DNA from: Endozoicomonas_A sp049275935
GTDB taxonomy: Bacteria; Pseudomonadota; Gammaproteobacteria; Pseudomonadales; Endozoicomonadaceae
Assembly (NCBI RefSeq): GCF_049275935.1
Contig: NZ_CP184830.1
Location: 5,208,001 to 5,272,000, forward strand
Direction: 5' to 3'
DNA length: 64,000 nt
Shown piece after piece: positions 26,523 through 35,419 of this stretch. The translations under genes were made by a program, and so were the position numbers. Each line of letters opens with the position of its first letter. Position 1 is the first letter of the stretch. Below the pieces are notes generated by a model that saw nothing but the letters and a program-made list of their open reading frames with translations, was not told the origin of the DNA and ran no database searches.

Positions 26523-28322
26523 GTGAGCGACTTAAGTCATATCAGGAATTTCTCCATTATTGCCCATATCGACCACGGTAAGTCGACGCTGGCAGATCGC
26601 TTTATCCAGTCCTGCGGAGGGTTAAGTGATCGTGAAATGCAAGCCCAGGTTCTTGACTCCATGGAACTTGAGCGTGAGCGTGGTATTACCATCAAGGCGC
26701 AGAGTGTCACTCTGGACTATACCGCTAAAGACGGTATCACCTACCAGTTGAATTTCATTGATACGCCCGGACACGTAGACTTTTCCTATGAAGTTTCACG
26801 TTCTCTTTCTGCCTGTGAAGGTGCTCTGTTGGTAGTGGATGCTGCTCAGGGCGTTGAAGCTCAGTCTGTGGCAAACTGTTACACCGCAATCGAGCAAGGG
26901 CTGGAAGTGATGCCCGTGCTGAATAAAATGGATCTGCCTCAGGCAGAACCTGAGCGAGTTGCGCAGGAAATCGAAGAAATTATCGGTATTGATGCCCTGG
27001 ATGCAGTACGCTGCTCCGCCAAGAGTGGTCTGGGTATTGACGATGTGCTTGAGCGTCTGGTTCAGACTATTCCTGCTCCAGAAGGTGATGTCGACGGTGA
27101 GTTGCAGGCCTTGATTATTGATTCATGGTTTGATAATTATCTCGGTATTGTATCTCTGGTCCGTGTCAAGAACGGTACCTTGAAGAAAGGTGACAAGGTG
27201 CTCGTCAAATCGACTGGCCAGACCCACGGCGTAGATAATGTGGGTATCTTCTCTCCAAAGATGGATGCTACTGGTGAACTGAAAGCGGGTGAAGTCGGCT
27301 ATGTTATCGCCGGCATCAAGGACATTCATGGAGCACCAGTGGGCGATACCCTGACTCTGGCAAAAACACCGGGTGTTCAGGAACTACCAGGTTTTCAGAA
27401 GGTCAAACCTCAAGTTTATGCAGGTCTTTTCCCGGTCAGCTCTGACGACTTTGAGTCTTTCCGTGAAGCCCTGGAAAAACTGAGTCTTAATGATGCTTCT
27501 TTGTTCTACGAGCCTGAAAGCAGTGATGCCCTGGGCTTTGGTTTCCGCTGTGGCTTCCTGGGTATGCTGCATATGGAGATCATTCAGGAGCGACTTGAAC
27601 GTGAATATAACCTGGATCTGATTACTACTGCACCGACGGTTATCTACCAAGTAGAGCTGAAAAATGGCGATCTGGTAGAGGTTGATAACCCATCCAAACT
27701 ACCAGATCCAGCTGGTATCCAGGAAATCAGGGAGCCCATCGTTCAGGCAAATATTCTGGTTCCCCAGGATTATCTGGGTAACGTGATCTCCCTGTGTGTT
27801 GAGCGTCGGGGAGTTCAGAAAGACATGCAGTTCACTGGCAGCCAGGTGGCAATAACCTATGATATGCCTATGAACGAGGTGGTTCTGGATTTTTTTGATC
27901 GTCTGAAGTCTGTTAGTCGCGGTTTTGCGTCTTTGGACTACAGTTTTGATCGTTTTGAAACGGCCAACATGGTTAAGCTGGATATTCTGATCAATGGTGA
28001 GAAAGTTGATGCACTGGCTCTGATTGCTCATAGAGATCATGCAGTCTCCAGAGGTCGTTCACTGGCTGAAAAGATGAAAGAGATTATCCCGCGCCAGATG
28101 TTTGATGTGGCCATTCAGGCTGCAGTAGGTGGTCAGATCTGTGCACGGACCACTGTTAAGGCGCTGCGCAAGAATGTGACTGCGAAATGTTACGGTGGTG
28201 ATGCTTCTCGTAAGCGTAAGCTGCTTGAGAAGCAGAAAGCAGGTAAGAAACGGATGAAGCAGGTGGGGCGGGTTGAAATTCCTCAGGAAGCTTTTCTTGC
28301 TGTGCTTAAGGTAGATAAATAA
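26523..28322 (+). CDS. lepA: LepA (EF-4), ribosome-associated translational GTPase
   Basis: This ~599-aa GTPase acts on ribosomes during initiation or elongation stress. The G1 motif AHIDHGKST, the switch region ERERGITIKAQSV, DTPGHVDF and NKMDLP are intact. The EF-G-like domains and the LepA-specific C-terminus (KCYGGDASRKRKLLEKQKAG) are complete. The frame is open to 26481, but the family start is matched by GTG 26523 (VSDLSHIRNFSIIAHID). It heads the housekeeping run that continues to acpS. Confidence 0.97.
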   Translation: MSDLSHIRNFSIIAHIDHGKSTLADRFIQSCGGLSDREMQAQVLDSMELERERGITIKAQSVTLDYTAKDGITYQLNFIDTPGHVDFSYEVSRSLSACEGALLVVDAAQGVEAQSVANCYTAIEQGLEVMPVLNKMDLPQAEPERVAQEIEEIIGIDALDAVRCSAKSGLGIDDVLERLVQTIPAPEGDVDGELQALIIDSWFDNYLGIVSLVRVKNGTLKKGDKVLVKSTGQTHGVDNVGIFSPKMDATGELKAGEVGYVIAGIKDIHGAPVGDTLTLAKTPGVQELPGFQKVKPQVYAGLFPVSSDDFESFREALEKLSLNDASLFYEPESSDALGFGFRCGFLGMLHMEIIQERLEREYNLDLITTAPTVIYQVELKNGDLVEVDNPSKLPDPAGIQEIREPIVQANILVPQDYLGNVISLCVERRGVQKDMQFTGSQVAITYDMPMNEVVLDFFDRLKSVSRGFASLDYSFDRFETANMVKLDILINGEKVDALALIAHRDHAVSRGRSLAEKMKEIIPRQMFDVAIQAAVGGQICARTTVKALRKNVTAKCYGGDASRKRKLLEKQKAGKKRMKQVGRVEIPQEAFLAVLKVDK

Positions 28323-28482
28323 CTGACCTTTGATAAAAAGTGTCAGGGTTACTCAATGGAGAGTCTGTCAAAACAGGCGGACTTCCCATGAATATGAAAA
28401 AACATCCCGTTGAGGCAGCTTAGATTCTGCCTTGGCAGCAATTTTGGTAGAAAAAAGATCGGGTATCTGAGAACAAATAACC

Positions 28483-29301
28483 ATGGATATTAATTTTCCA
28501 CTGCTGTTGGTTCTGGCGGTTTTTATTACAGGTCTGGTTGCGCTGTTTGACAGGCTGGTTCTATTGCCCAAAAGAAAGGCGGCCATAGAAAGCTTCAACT
28601 CCAGTTCGGGTTCTGAGCCGGACGAGGAGACTCTGGTCAGTCTGGAGAAAGAGCCCAGTATTATTGAGACCTCGAAGTCGATATTTCCGGTTCTGGCTCT
28701 GGTGCTGGTGGTCCGGTCTTTTCTCTTTGAGCCCTTTCAGATTCCCTCCGGTTCCATGATACCTACCCTGCAGGTGGGAGACTTTATTTTGGTAAACAAG
28801 TTTGAATACGGACTTCGTCTACCGGTCATTGGTACCAAAATTGTCTCCATCAATGAGCCAGAGCGTGGCGATGTTATGGTCTTCAAGGAGCCACAAAATC
28901 CGAATATCAATTTTATCAAGCGGGTGATTGGTATACCGGGAGATGAAATTCGCTATTTGAACAAGAAACTCACCATCAATGGCAAGCCGGTTCCCGAGAA
29001 ATACATCGCGCAACTGAGGGATGAAAGTCGAGCTTATCAGCTGTTTGAAGAGACCATTGATGATAAAAGCTTCGAGATTCGCAAGGACCTGGGCGTGAGA
29101 AGTCTGCGAGCTGAAGGAATCTGGGTCATTCCCCAAGGGCAGTATTTTATGATGGGGGATAACCGGGATCGCAGTAACGACAGTCGATATTGGGGAACCG
29201 TGCCTGAGAAGAATATTGTCGGTAAAGCCGTTTATATCTGGATGCACTGGCCGAGCTGGACTCAGCTGCCCGGTTTCAAGAATAATGGGACAATAAATTA
29301 A
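28483..29301 (+). CDS. lepB: LepB, signal peptidase I
   Basis: This 272-aa inner-membrane peptidase removes signal peptides from exported proteins. An N-terminal helix (LLLVLAVFITGLVALFD) and a second hydrophobic segment (FPVLALVLVVRSFLFEPF) flank a short cytoplasmic loop. The catalytic dyad is Ser91 (IPSGSMIPTL) and Lys146 (FIKRVIGIPGDEI). The closing box GDNRDRSNDSRYWG is present. It lies downstream of lepA after a 160-bp gap with no gene. Confidence 0.96.
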   Translation: MDINFPLLLVLAVFITGLVALFDRLVLLPKRKAAIESFNSSSGSEPDEETLVSLEKEPSIIETSKSIFPVLALVLVVRSFLFEPFQIPSGSMIPTLQVGDFILVNKFEYGLRLPVIGTKIVSINEPERGDVMVFKEPQNPNINFIKRVIGIPGDEIRYLNKKLTINGKPVPEKYIAQLRDESRAYQLFEETIDDKSFEIRKDLGVRSLRAEGIWVIPQGQYFMMGDNRDRSNDSRYWGTVPEKNIVGKAVYIWMHWPSWTQLPGFKNNGTIN

Positions 29302-29397
29302 TTATTCTCTCGGTTTGGCTCTGCCTGTTATGGTGAGCAGAGACAGAGTTGTCCCGGGGTTTAAAAAACGGACAATAATAGCCCGGCGGGAGGGATC

Positions 29398-29775
29398 ATG
29401 ACCGTTGCAAAAAACAGACAAAAAGGACTGAGTACTTTGGGCTGGCTGGTAGCTATACTGGTCGGTGGTTTTATGATCATGTTGACTCTCAAGGTGACAC
29501 CGGTCTATCTGGATGATTATGCCATCAAGAAAGTGCTGACGTCTTTGGATACCAAGCCAGGTATTAAAGAAGCGGGAGTGCAGCAGGTAAGAGAATGGCT
29601 AAATAAGGGGCTCTCGACTAACCGGGTGCAGCTGGCCAGGGAAGAATCCAATGTTCTTCGGAATAAGGGCCAGTCGGTGGCGGTTGAAATCAATTATGAG
29701 CGTCGTGTACATCTGGTGCACAACGCTGATCTTGTATTAACTTTTGAACATAACTGGAATGCTAAAACTCAGTGA
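29398..29775 (+). CDS. DUF4845 single-pass membrane protein
   Basis: This 125-aa protein has one N-terminal membrane helix (LGWLVAILVGGFMIMLTLKV) and an extracytoplasmic domain typical of DUF4845. The family is almost always found between lepB and rnc in Pseudomonas-like genomes, and its function is not established. GGAGG precedes the ATG, and the gene overlaps rnc by four bases. Confidence 0.9.
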   Translation: MTVAKNRQKGLSTLGWLVAILVGGFMIMLTLKVTPVYLDDYAIKKVLTSLDTKPGIKEAGVQQVREWLNKGLSTNRVQLAREESNVLRNKGQSVAVEINYERRVHLVHNADLVLTFEHNWNAKTQ

Positions 29776-30461
29776 AGACTGATGAACTTGCCCGGCTGGA
29801 AAGACGGCTGGGCTATACATTTTCTGATCGTAACCGGCTGGAGCTGGCTCTGACCCACAGGAGCTGTGGCAGTCGTAATAATGAACGACTCGAATTCCTT
29901 GGGGATTCCATCGTTAACTTTGTCATCGCAGAAGCTCTGTTTGAGCGTTTTCCTGATGCCCGGGAAGGCCAGCTAAGCCGACTGCGTGCTCGTATGGTAC
30001 GAGGAGCGACACTGGCTGAAATTGGCCGTGAATTCCAGTTGGGAGACTCTCTGCGATTGGGTTCGGGTGAGTTGAAGAGTGGTGGTTATCGTCGCGAATC
30101 CATTTTGGCGGATGCGGTAGAAGCGATTATTGGTGCCATCTATCTGGATGCTGGCATGGAGGCTTGTCGTGCGCGTATTCGCAGCTGGTTTACTGATCGT
30201 TTGGCAGGGCTCTCCGTCACCGATCAGCAGAACAAGGACCCTAAAACCCGTCTGCAAGAGTTCCTTCAGGCTCGTCAGAATCCTCTGCCAAAATATCGGG
30301 TGTTGAATATTGAAGGTGATGCCCATGATCAGGTGTTCACTGTGGTTTGTGAGCTGGAAAGTCTGGACATAACCACTGAAGGTCAGGGGCCCAGTCGTCG
30401 AGGGGCAGAGCAGCAAGCTGCCCGTTTTGCATTGGAAAAACTGCGAGTAGATAATCAATGA
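29772..30461 (+). CDS. rnc: Rnc, ribonuclease III
   Basis: This 229-aa double-strand-specific endoribonuclease matures rRNA and regulates mRNAs. The signature ERLEFLGDSIVNFVIAEAL carries the catalytic acidic residues, and DAVEAIIGAIYLDAG supplies the second metal-binding acids. A C-terminal dsRNA-binding domain follows (DPKTRLQEFLQAR to GAEQQAARFALEKL). It starts at GTG 29772 inside the previous stop region and overlaps era by four bases. Confidence 0.96.
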   Translation: MKTDELARLERRLGYTFSDRNRLELALTHRSCGSRNNERLEFLGDSIVNFVIAEALFERFPDAREGQLSRLRARMVRGATLAEIGREFQLGDSLRLGSGELKSGGYRRESILADAVEAIIGAIYLDAGMEACRARIRSWFTDRLAGLSVTDQQNKDPKTRLQEFLQARQNPLPKYRVLNIEGDAHDQVFTVVCELESLDITTEGQGPSRRGAEQQAARFALEKLRVDNQ

Positions 30462-31399
30462 TTTCAGCCGTGACCGGATCTGAAGCAGTGACTGAAGGTC
30501 AACGATGTGGCTACGTGGCAATTGTCGGGCGCCCTAATGTAGGTAAATCAACGCTGCTCAACCATGTTCTGGGACAGAAGCTGTCCATTACCTCCCGCCG
30601 TCCCCAGACCACACGACACCAGGTTCTTGGTATAAAGACGGAAGATAATGTACAAACCATATTTGTGGATACCCCCGGTATGCACAAAGTGGAAAAGAAG
30701 GCCATTAACCGTTACATGAACCGTGCTGCCAGCAGTGCTCTGACCGGTGTTGATGCCGTCGTGTTTGTTGTCGATCGTTTGACCTGGACCGAAGAAGACC
30801 AGCTCGTGCTCACTAAACTCAGTCATGCCAAGTGTCCGATTATTCTGGTACTGAACAAGGTCGATCGTCTCAAGGAACGCAAAGAAGAGCTGATGCAGTT
30901 TATGCAGGAAGTTTCTGATAAGGCGAACTTTAAAGCTATTATTCCGGTGTCGGCTCTGCATGGTCATAACCTGAAAGAACTGGAAAAATTGATTGCTGAT
31001 CTGATGCCTGAGAGTATTCACTTCTTCCCGGAAGACCAGATCACTGATCGCAGTTCCCGCTTCATGGCCGCTGAGCTGATTCGTGAAAAGATCATGCGTC
31101 AGCTGGGTGACGAACTGCCTTACGAAATGACGGTTGAGATCGAAGAGTTCAAGCAGGAAATGCGTCCAAAAGGCCCATTGCTGGTCATCAGTGGTCTGAT
31201 TCTGGTTGAACGCTCCAGTCAAAAGGCGATTGTCATTGGTGATAAGGGTGCCAGACTGAGACAGATCGGTCAGGAAGCCCGGATTGATATGGAAAAAATG
31301 TTCGACAGCAAGGTCATGTTGAATCTCTGGGTTAAGGTCAGGGGAGGCTGGTCTGACGATGACAGGGCTCTGAAAAGCCTTGGCTACGACTTCGACTGA
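30458..31399 (+). CDS. era: Era, GTPase for 30S ribosome assembly
   Basis: This 313-aa GTPase binds the 3' end of 16S rRNA during 30S maturation. The G domain has GRPNVGKSTLLN, DTPGMHKVE and LNKVDRL. A C-terminal KH domain contains VIGDKGARLRQIGQEARIDMEKM. Length is slightly above the usual ~300 because of an extra ~17 N-terminal residues before GYVAIVGRPN. It abuts recO directly: the last base of the era stop is the first base of the recO ATG. Confidence 0.97.
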   Translation: MISAVTGSEAVTEGQRCGYVAIVGRPNVGKSTLLNHVLGQKLSITSRRPQTTRHQVLGIKTEDNVQTIFVDTPGMHKVEKKAINRYMNRAASSALTGVDAVVFVVDRLTWTEEDQLVLTKLSHAKCPIILVLNKVDRLKERKEELMQFMQEVSDKANFKAIIPVSALHGHNLKELEKLIADLMPESIHFFPEDQITDRSSRFMAAELIREKIMRQLGDELPYEMTVEIEEFKQEMRPKGPLLVISGLILVERSSQKAIVIGDKGARLRQIGQEARIDMEKMFDSKVMLNLWVKVRGGWSDDDRALKSLGYDFD

Positions 31400-32112
31400 T
31401 GAATGAACTGAGCGCAGCCTGGATGCTGCACAGCAGACCCTACAAGGAGCGCTCTGTTATTGCTGAATTCCTGGTGAAAGACCATGGCCGTATTGCCATG
31501 GTTATCAGAGGGGTTCGTCAGGCAAAATCCCGCTCCTGGGCTATTCAGCCCTTTACCCGGCTCTTCGTCAGTTGGAGAGGGCGGTCAGAACTGAAAACTC
31601 TCAACAGCTTTGAAACCGCTGCCGCCATAAACCTGAAGGGACAATCACTCTACTGTGGTTTTTATCTGAATGAACTCTTGATGCGTTCAGTGTTGCCAGG
31701 ACAGCATGTTGAGGGGTTGTTCGACCTGTACAGTGCTGTGCTGCAACAACTGACTTCGGGAGCGCCTCTGCAACCTTTGTTGAGAGTGTTTGAGATTGAA
31801 TTGCTGGAAATAACTGGCTACGCCCCGTCATTGACTTCTGACGCTGCATCAGGGACAGACATAAAACCCGATCTGCTTTATGAATTCAAAGCCGGAGTGG
31901 GTTTTATACCTGTTCTTGAGCTTAGGGAAAAAGACCGGTCCCACTATTTTTCCGGAGAGCTGCTGCTGTCTCTGGCAGAGAGGCGTTTTGACAAGGTTCG
32001 GCATTATCCGGGCTATAAACGATTAACCCGTCTGGCACTGGTTCCTCTGGTGGGAGAGAAGCCGCTGAAAAGTCGGGAATTTTTCCGTACCAGGGAGAAG
32101 TTTGTCTCATGA
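31399..32112 (+). CDS. recO: RecO, recombination mediator
   Basis: This 237-aa protein has the RecO N-terminal OB-fold pattern (AWMLHSRPYKERSVIAEFLV, HGRIAMVIRGVR) and the helical middle (SLYCGFYLNELLMRSVLPGQ and RVFEIELLEITGYAPSL). RecO loads RecA onto SSB-coated DNA with RecR. Some homologues have a zinc site, and I see none here, as in E. coli. Translation is coupled to era and pdxJ by overlaps. Confidence 0.93.
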   Translation: MNELSAAWMLHSRPYKERSVIAEFLVKDHGRIAMVIRGVRQAKSRSWAIQPFTRLFVSWRGRSELKTLNSFETAAAINLKGQSLYCGFYLNELLMRSVLPGQHVEGLFDLYSAVLQQLTSGAPLQPLLRVFEIELLEITGYAPSLTSDAASGTDIKPDLLYEFKAGVGFIPVLELREKDRSHYFSGELLLSLAERRFDKVRHYPGYKRLTRLALVPLVGEKPLKSREFFRTREKFVS

Positions 32113-32855
32113 TTCCTCACAACCGCATCCTGCTGGGTGTGAACATTGATCATATCGCAACCATCCGTCAGGCCCGGGGAGGTACTTACCCTGATCCGGT
32201 TCAGGCCGCCATTGAGGCGGAGCAGGCAGGAGCCGATGGTATCACTCTGCATTTGCGTGAAGATCGCCGTCATATTCTGGATCGGGATGTCAGGCTGATT
32301 CGCCATGTACTTCAGACCCGTATGAATCTGGAGATGGCTGCTACGGAAGAAATGTTAGCCATTGCTGAAGAGGTTCTGCCTCACGCAGTTTGCCTGGTAC
32401 CCGAAAAACGCGAAGAGCTGACCACCGAAGGGGGGCTGGATATTGTTGGACAGATGTCTTCCATCTCCTCTGCCTGCTCGCGAATGGCAAAGGCTGGTAT
32501 CGAAGTTTCTCTTTTCATTGATCCGGATCTGGGGCAGATAGAAGCTTCTGTGGAAGCGGGAGCGCCTGTCATTGAACTACATACTGGTGCATACGCCGAT
32601 GCAGAAACACCAGAAGCTATGCAGACAGAGCTGGACAGGCTGAAAAAAGCCACTGAGTTTGCCCTGTCTAAAGGCTTAATAGTGAATGCCGGGCATGGTT
32701 TGAACTATCAGAACGTGGAGCCTGTTGCTGCTATCAATGGCATGAATGAATTGAATATTGGTCATTCTATTATTGGTCGGGCATTTTTTAGCGGATTGAA
32801 AACTGCCGTAAAAGAGATGAAGACCTTAATGCTGAGAGCTTCTCTTCATAAATGA
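32109..32855 (+). CDS. pdxJ: PdxJ, pyridoxine 5'-phosphate synthase
   Basis: This 248-aa TIM-barrel enzyme joins deoxyxylulose 5-phosphate and aminoacetone phosphate in DXP-dependent vitamin B6 synthesis. The N-terminal LLGVNIDHIATIRQARGG is diagnostic, with HLREDRRHI, EMAATEEML, ELHTGAYAD, NAGHGLNYQN and ELNIGHSIIGRA following. It overlaps recO and acpS by four bases each, the recO-pdxJ-acpS order seen in E. coli. Confidence 0.97.
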   Translation: MIPHNRILLGVNIDHIATIRQARGGTYPDPVQAAIEAEQAGADGITLHLREDRRHILDRDVRLIRHVLQTRMNLEMAATEEMLAIAEEVLPHAVCLVPEKREELTTEGGLDIVGQMSSISSACSRMAKAGIEVSLFIDPDLGQIEASVEAGAPVIELHTGAYADAETPEAMQTELDRLKKATEFALSKGLIVNAGHGLNYQNVEPVAAINGMNELNIGHSIIGRAFFSGLKTAVKEMKTLMLRASLHK

Positions 32856-33226
32856 TTGCAGGCATAGGCACGGATATCGCCAGTATTGCGCGATTCAGGA
32901 AAATCCTGGAGCGGCGGGCAGAGGCCTTTACTCGCAGAATTCTTACGGATTCCGAGCTGGAAATCTTTGCGTCCCACCCCCAGCAGGCAGCCTGGCTGGC
33001 CAAGCGCTTTGCGGCCAAGGAAGCCGCTTCCAAGGCTCTGGGAACCGGCATAGGCAAGGTTTCGTTTCGGCATCTTGAGACATTCAGTGATGAGAGGGGC
33101 GCGCCTCGTATGCGTTTTTTGGACTACGCCCGGGAACTTCAAAAAGAGAGGGGGATAAAAGCGATCCATCTGAGCCTCTCTGATGAAGCAGAGCATGCTC
33201 TCGCTTTTGTTATCCTTGAGTGCTAA
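32852..33226 (+). CDS. acpS: AcpS, holo-[acyl-carrier-protein] synthase
   Basis: This 124-aa enzyme transfers 4'-phosphopantetheine from CoA to acyl carrier protein. The start IAGIGTDIASIARF has the metal-binding Asp, and LAKRFAAKEAASKALGTGI has the conserved Glu/Lys. It overlaps pdxJ by four bases and is the last core gene; the accessory region starts right after it. Confidence 0.96.
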   Translation: MIAGIGTDIASIARFRKILERRAEAFTRRILTDSELEIFASHPQQAAWLAKRFAAKEAASKALGTGIGKVSFRHLETFSDERGAPRMRFLDYARELQKERGIKAIHLSLSDEAEHALAFVILEC

Positions 33227-33362
33227 CCCTGATTGTTATCACTCGTTTCCACGTTCTGACGATGTCGCAAAACTCTCTTCAGGCTGGGAACGGGCTGTTG
33301 GAGTTTCACGACAGCCTCTGGTTGGGGGAGGATATCAATAAGAGCGGCCCAAACAATGCCAT

Positions 33363-34178
33363 CTATTCCGTGGCTGAGTTAGCTCTGTCCTCCGGTTTTT
33401 CTACAGCCGCATCAATATCAGAAGGATTCCCTTCCAGATCATCTCCAGCGTCGTTAGGGCCATATAAATGGCTGGTCCCGAGATGCTCTTGCAGCATTTC
33501 TTTTCCGGATTCAAGCTCACTGTCAGCGGCGTCAACTTCAAGAGAATGTCTCACCTCAAAGGTTCGGGTAGCAATATTAAATGTGACGTCAACAGCTACT
33601 GATTCTCCAGTTTTTGTGAAATTAGCCGGACTGACACGAAAAACACTCCTGAGCTTATCTGTAACGTCGTCATTGGCACATAAATAGCTCGTCCCGGGAT
33701 ATTGACTCAGCATTTCTAGCCAGGACTGAGCTTCGCGGTAAGCTGATCTAACTTCAAGAGGATTCTCCATCATGAACATGGCTTCTATTAAATCGTCGGC
33801 TAAAATTGCCTTGTTCACCGAGTTAAAATGCCATGCATTATAGAATTCAGCATTATCAGGAACATGAATGGCGAACAAGCAACCATAAATCTCTGTAGCT
33901 TGAACATTCTCATTGATCCCAATCCATTCACGTTCATCCACATGCAATTGTAAGATTTTATTATCATTGTTTTCTGAATTATCATCAGAATTCTTAATAG
34001 AATATGAAGACAATCCTCTAGTCTCATAGCGATATCTATAATCAGAAGTGTCTATAAAGCGAGGGGCTTTATTTTTATCAAAATTTTCCGTGATGGCTTT
34101 CTGCCTATCTGGCTCCATTAGCTTCTGGTAAGGACCCGCAGTAGATTGATTAGTTCCATAAGAGTTAAAATTATTCAT
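33363..34178 (-). CDS. Unknown acidic cytosolic-type protein, tandem copy 1 (271 aa)
   Basis: The protein begins MNNFNSYGTNQSTAGPYQ and has no signal peptide or membrane helix. It is strongly similar throughout to the next gene, with identical blocks such as YETRGLSSYSIK, SQYPGTSYLCANDDVTD and GESVAVDVTFNIATRTFEV. AAGGAG lies 7 bases before the ATG in both. The C-terminus (PEDRANSATE) is acidic and low-complexity. I do not recognise the family. Size, solubility and tandem duplication in an effector-rich region would suit a secreted effector, but this is inference only. Confidence 0.75.
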   Translation of the reverse strand: MNNFNSYGTNQSTAGPYQKLMEPDRQKAITENFDKNKAPRFIDTSDYRYRYETRGLSSYSIKNSDDNSENNDNKILQLHVDEREWIGINENVQATEIYGCLFAIHVPDNAEFYNAWHFNSVNKAILADDLIEAMFMMENPLEVRSAYREAQSWLEMLSQYPGTSYLCANDDVTDKLRSVFRVSPANFTKTGESVAVDVTFNIATRTFEVRHSLEVDAADSELESGKEMLQEHLGTSHLYGPNDAGDDLEGNPSDIDAAVEKPEDRANSATE

Positions 34179-34349
34179 AAGATTCTCCTTTACTTGGTTA
34201 TTCCGTAGTCACTGCTCAGAATTCACAAAACCGAATTTTCATCCTCAATTTCCTAACCTCCTCGCTATGGGTCGCCTGGGCAGGCGCTATTTTCGGTCAA
34301 CCTCCTTGTTAGGAGAGGGTGTCAATAAGAGCGGCCCAAACAATGCCAT

Positions 34350-35162
34350 CTATTCCGTGGCTGAGTCAGCTCTGTCCTCCGGTTTTGGTCTAGCCGCATC
34401 AATATCAGAAGGATTCCCTTTCAGATCTCCAGCATCGTTAAGGCCATGTAAATAGCTGGTCCCGGAATGTTCTTGCAGCATTTCTACTAGGGATTCAAGC
34501 TCACTGTTAGCGGCGTCAACTTCAAGAGAATGTCTCACCTCAAAGGTTCGGGTAGCAATATTAAATGTGACGTCAACAGCTACTGATTCTCCAGTTTTGG
34601 TGATTTTATCCGGACTAACACCAAAAACACTCCTGAGCTCATCTGTAACGTCGTCATTGGCACATAAATAGGTCGTCCCGGGATATTGACTCAGCATATC
34701 TCGCCACGACCTGGCTTGTCGGTAAGCTGCTTCAACTTCATCAGGAGAATCCAACATGCAGATGGCTGCATTTTTTTCGGCTGATAAAATTGCTGCGTAC
34801 GCCGAGGAAAAATGCCAGGCATTATAGTAATTACAACAATAAGGAACATGAATGAAGAATAAGCAACCCTTAAGCCCTATGGCCTGAACATTCTCATTCA
34901 TCTTAACCCATTCATGATCATCTGTATGCAATTGTAAGATTTTATTATTATTGTTTTCAGAATTATCGTCAGAAGTCTTAATAGAATATGAAGACAATCC
35001 TCTAGTCTCATAGCGATATCTATAATTAGAAGTGTCTATAAAGCGAGGGACTTTATAGTCATCAAAACTTTTCGTGATGACTGACTGCGTATCTGACATC
35101 ATTTGCTTCTGGTAAGGACCCGCAGTAAATTCATTAGTTCCATAAGAGTTAAAATTATTCAT
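34350..35162 (-). CDS. Unknown acidic cytosolic-type protein, tandem copy 2 (270 aa)
   Basis: This is a paralogue of the preceding gene at an offset of ~985 bp. The N-terminus (MNNFNSYGTNEFTAGPYQ) and the segment around residues 155-220 are almost unchanged. The stretch around residues 88-145 differs more (GCLFFIHVPYCCNYYNAWHF against GCLFAIHVPDNAEFYNAWHF), so the central region has diverged faster. The ribosome site and the sequence after the stop are also duplicated. Function unknown. Confidence 0.75.
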   Translation of the reverse strand: MNNFNSYGTNEFTAGPYQKQMMSDTQSVITKSFDDYKVPRFIDTSNYRYRYETRGLSSYSIKTSDDNSENNNNKILQLHTDDHEWVKMNENVQAIGLKGCLFFIHVPYCCNYYNAWHFSSAYAAILSAEKNAAICMLDSPDEVEAAYRQARSWRDMLSQYPGTTYLCANDDVTDELRSVFGVSPDKITKTGESVAVDVTFNIATRTFEVRHSLEVDAANSELESLVEMLQEHSGTSYLHGLNDAGDLKGNPSDIDAARPKPEDRADSATE

Positions 35163-35337
35163 AAGATTCTCCTTTACTTGGTTGTTGGGTTATTCCGTAG
35201 TCACTGCTCAGAATTTGCAGGCACCTTTTGAGCTCGATGAGTTGCAGCCCGGAAAAATCCGCGAGCTTCAGCTCAAAATGAACAACTGCGTCCTGTACTA
35301 ATTTAGACGCAACAAAATAAAAAAAGTTCCAATCAAA

Positions 35338-35354
35338 AAGACACCCATAAATTT
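35338..35354 (+). repeat. Left-end motif of the Y1 transposase element
   Basis: AAGACACCCATAAATTT lies ~65 bp upstream of the transposase. Its reverse complement, TTTATGGGTGTCTT, recurs several times downstream of the gene. The pair brackets the transposase as inverted end sequences. The rest of 35163-35419 shows no gene. Confidence 0.65.
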
Positions 35355-35419
35355 GCTTTACCATCCACCTGGTCTACTTTTTCACCCATCACTGATTTTT
35401 TACCCAGACAGGTAAGTTC

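Larger units (their letters stand above)
33321..35180. repeat. Tandem duplication of a ~985-bp gene unit
   Basis: Each gene is followed (on its strand) by the same sequence beyond the stop; on the plus strand AATAAGAGCGGCCCAAACAA appears at ~33339 and ~34326. Each is preceded by the same AAGGAGAATCTT ribosome-site region. The duplicated unit therefore covers the gene with both flanks. The spacer 34179-34349 shows no other gene. Confidence 0.85.
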
